Shown here: positions 48,919-49,888 of the stretch, piece after piece
How positions within the stretch are numbered: position 1 is the stretch's first letter
Layout of the letters: each line of letters opens with the position of its first letter
IMG/VR virus record: IMGVR_UViG_3300025574_000002
Span: 1-49,888 of that record
DNA length: 49,888 nt
Origin: a virus
Strand: one strand, 5' to 3'
The notes under the pieces: model-generated
What the model saw: only the letters and a program-made list of their open reading frames with translations
What the model was told of the DNA's origin: nothing
Database searches by the model: none
Made by a program: the position numbers and the translations under genes

Positions 48919-49888
48919 ATGCCTGACATTTCTACAATAGACCCAAAGGACTTAGATTTCCTTAGGCAACAAGGTTTCACAGATGAGCAAATACAGAAAG
49001 GTTCATACACTCCCCCATCATCCACAAAGCCTTCAATAGGTGCAGGAGAAGCTTTAGGTGAACACGCTGCTTCTGGTGTGTTACCCGGTGCCGCTTTCGC
49101 TGCCGCTGCTCCTCATGGTGCTGCTTATGGTGCTAGCTTGGGAGCTATGATTCCCGGTGCTGACTTGACAGGTATTCCAGAAGCTATTGGTGGTATTGCT
49201 GGTGGACTAGTTACTGGTGGTGCAGCTTCGTGGGCAGCTTACAAAGCACAGCATGGCCTCCTCAATACAGTAGCCCCTGAGTTCACTCAGAAGATGGATG
49301 AGAAGTTAGCGCAAGGAGCAGAGGAACATCCAATAGCCTCAGTCGCCGGGGACGTTCTTGGCAACTTACCCTCTATGGAGTTAGCTGCTCCCAAGCTCGC
49401 TGAGTTGCCATATAGAGCAGCTCTTGGTGGAACCATCGGTGGATTACTCCCACTAGCACAAGGCCATGCTCCCGGCTGGCAAGACTTAGCATCAGGTGCT
49501 GCTAACATGACACTGTTTGGCAAATCAAGATTTGAGGGTGAGAGTCGGGAGGGTGGAGAGCCAAATGATAAGGAACAAGAGTCAGAAGAGAATCAGGGGC
49601 AGGTCCAAGGACCACAAGGTATTTGGATGGAGAAGACAGGAGATGGTTATAGGATAAATGACAAGCAAGTAGGAGATGCTTTCAAGAAACTAAATCCTCC
49701 ACCTGCTAAAGTGGATGATGCTCTGAACAATCCTGAATACTACGCTGCTAAGAATGAGTGGGATAAGTTGATGAGGATGCCTGCTGATGAGAAGCGTCAA
49801 GCTCTCCATGATAGGTGGGTAGCTCAACAGGCTAGTGGTCAGGAGACTGCCAGTGAACCTTTGAAGATGTCCAATGAAACTATACCAC
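48919..49888 (+). CDS. Giant internal virion / polyvalent protein, N-terminal part (continues at 1)
   Basis: An uninterrupted frame from ATG 48919 to the end of the window; the 281 codons before 49762 join in frame to position 1, giving about 1626 residues in all. It opens with MPDISTIDPKDLDFLRQQG, then about 120 residues of Ala/Gly-rich helices with GAMIPGADLTG and GGIAGGLVTGG (about residues 50-105) that could be membrane-active, then an acidic linker (residues about 205-230) and a charged region with NPEYYAAKNEWDKLMRMPADEK. The hydrophobic Ala/Gly part supports a role in crossing the host membrane during DNA entry. Confidence 0.8.
   Translation, partial: MPDISTIDPKDLDFLRQQGFTDEQIQKGSYTPPSSTKPSIGAGEALGEHAASGVLPGAAFAAAAPHGAAYGASLGAMIPGADLTGIPEAIGGIAGGLVTGGAASWAAYKAQHGLLNTVAPEFTQKMDEKLAQGAEEHPIASVAGDVLGNLPSMELAAPKLAELPYRAALGGTIGGLLPLAQGHAPGWQDLASGAANMTLFGKSRFEGESREGGEPNDKEQESEENQGQVQGPQGIWMEKTGDGYRINDKQVGDAFKKLNPPPAKVDDALNNPEYYAAKNEWDKLMRMPADEKRQALHDRWVAQQASGQETASEPLKMSNETIP
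49762..49888. repeat. 127-bp direct terminal repeat (right copy)
   Basis: Exact copy of bases 1-127. See the left copy: it closes the circle and keeps the reading frame of the giant virion gene open. Confidence 0.95.

Overview
The window is one circularly closed phage genome. The first 127 bases are repeated exactly at the end (1-127 = 49762-49888), and the gene that runs off the right end continues in frame at the left end, so the unique length is 49,761 bp. The gene set (small and large terminase, portal, scaffold, major capsid, connector, nozzle, several large internal virion proteins; no tape measure, sheath or tail tube) fits a short-tailed podovirus-like phage. No integrase, repressor or tRNA was recognised, so it looks lytic. 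The host is uncertain. Almost no gene has a Shine-Dalgarno sequence: starts follow A/T-rich stretches such as aatATG. Several small lipoproteins and fibre proteins with GNGS-LTN and TNG motifs resemble proteins I associate with Verrucomicrobiota, which is a weak hint only.

Layout. Two divergent gene blocks leave a 1.3-kb non-coding region (25484-26815) that holds an AT-rich tract and CTAGCTAAT repeats and is a candidate replication origin. The left block (25483 down to 4007, minus strand) carries early and middle genes: a lead early protein, a lysozyme-like protein, a string of tiny genes often joined by ATGA overlaps, an SF2 helicase, an ATP-dependent DNA ligase, a sigma-54 activator, a Cas4-like nuclease, a dNMP kinase, a Sak4-like ATPase, an SSB-like protein, a family A DNA polymerase split over two genes, and a DUF3987-like replication ATPase. 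The right block (26816 to 49888, continuing into 1-4038, plus strand) carries packaging, head, fibre, lipoprotein/membrane, tail and injection proteins. The blocks converge near 4.0 kb.

Most interesting point. The gene at 14525-15403 encodes a compact AAA+ activator of sigma-54 RNA polymerase with Walker A/B, an intact GAFTGA loop, arginine fingers and sensor II, but no receiver domain and no DNA-binding helix-turn-helix. The same genome has five sites matching the -24/-12 sigma-54 promoter (TGGCAYG...TGCT with exactly ten bases between GG and GC), plus one weaker site. They lie before the late operon (26787), before the major capsid gene (33823), before the lysozyme-like gene (24292, minus), before an early coiled-coil gene (21450, minus) and directly downstream of the activator gene (14496, minus). 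I infer that the phage makes its own activator and redirects host sigma-54 polymerase to its middle and late genes, in the role that other phages fill with their own RNA polymerase, sigma factor or antiterminator. Two of these promoters share an upstream TAGTAGAACTCTAAA element at identical spacing, and the capsid promoter is paired with a strong terminator, giving an insulated capsid transcript.

Other notable features are two long structured non-coding stretches, long inverted repeats between minus-strand genes, and two visibly GC-richer islands (about 22.4-23.8 kb and 36.4-38.3 kb) rich in lipoproteins.
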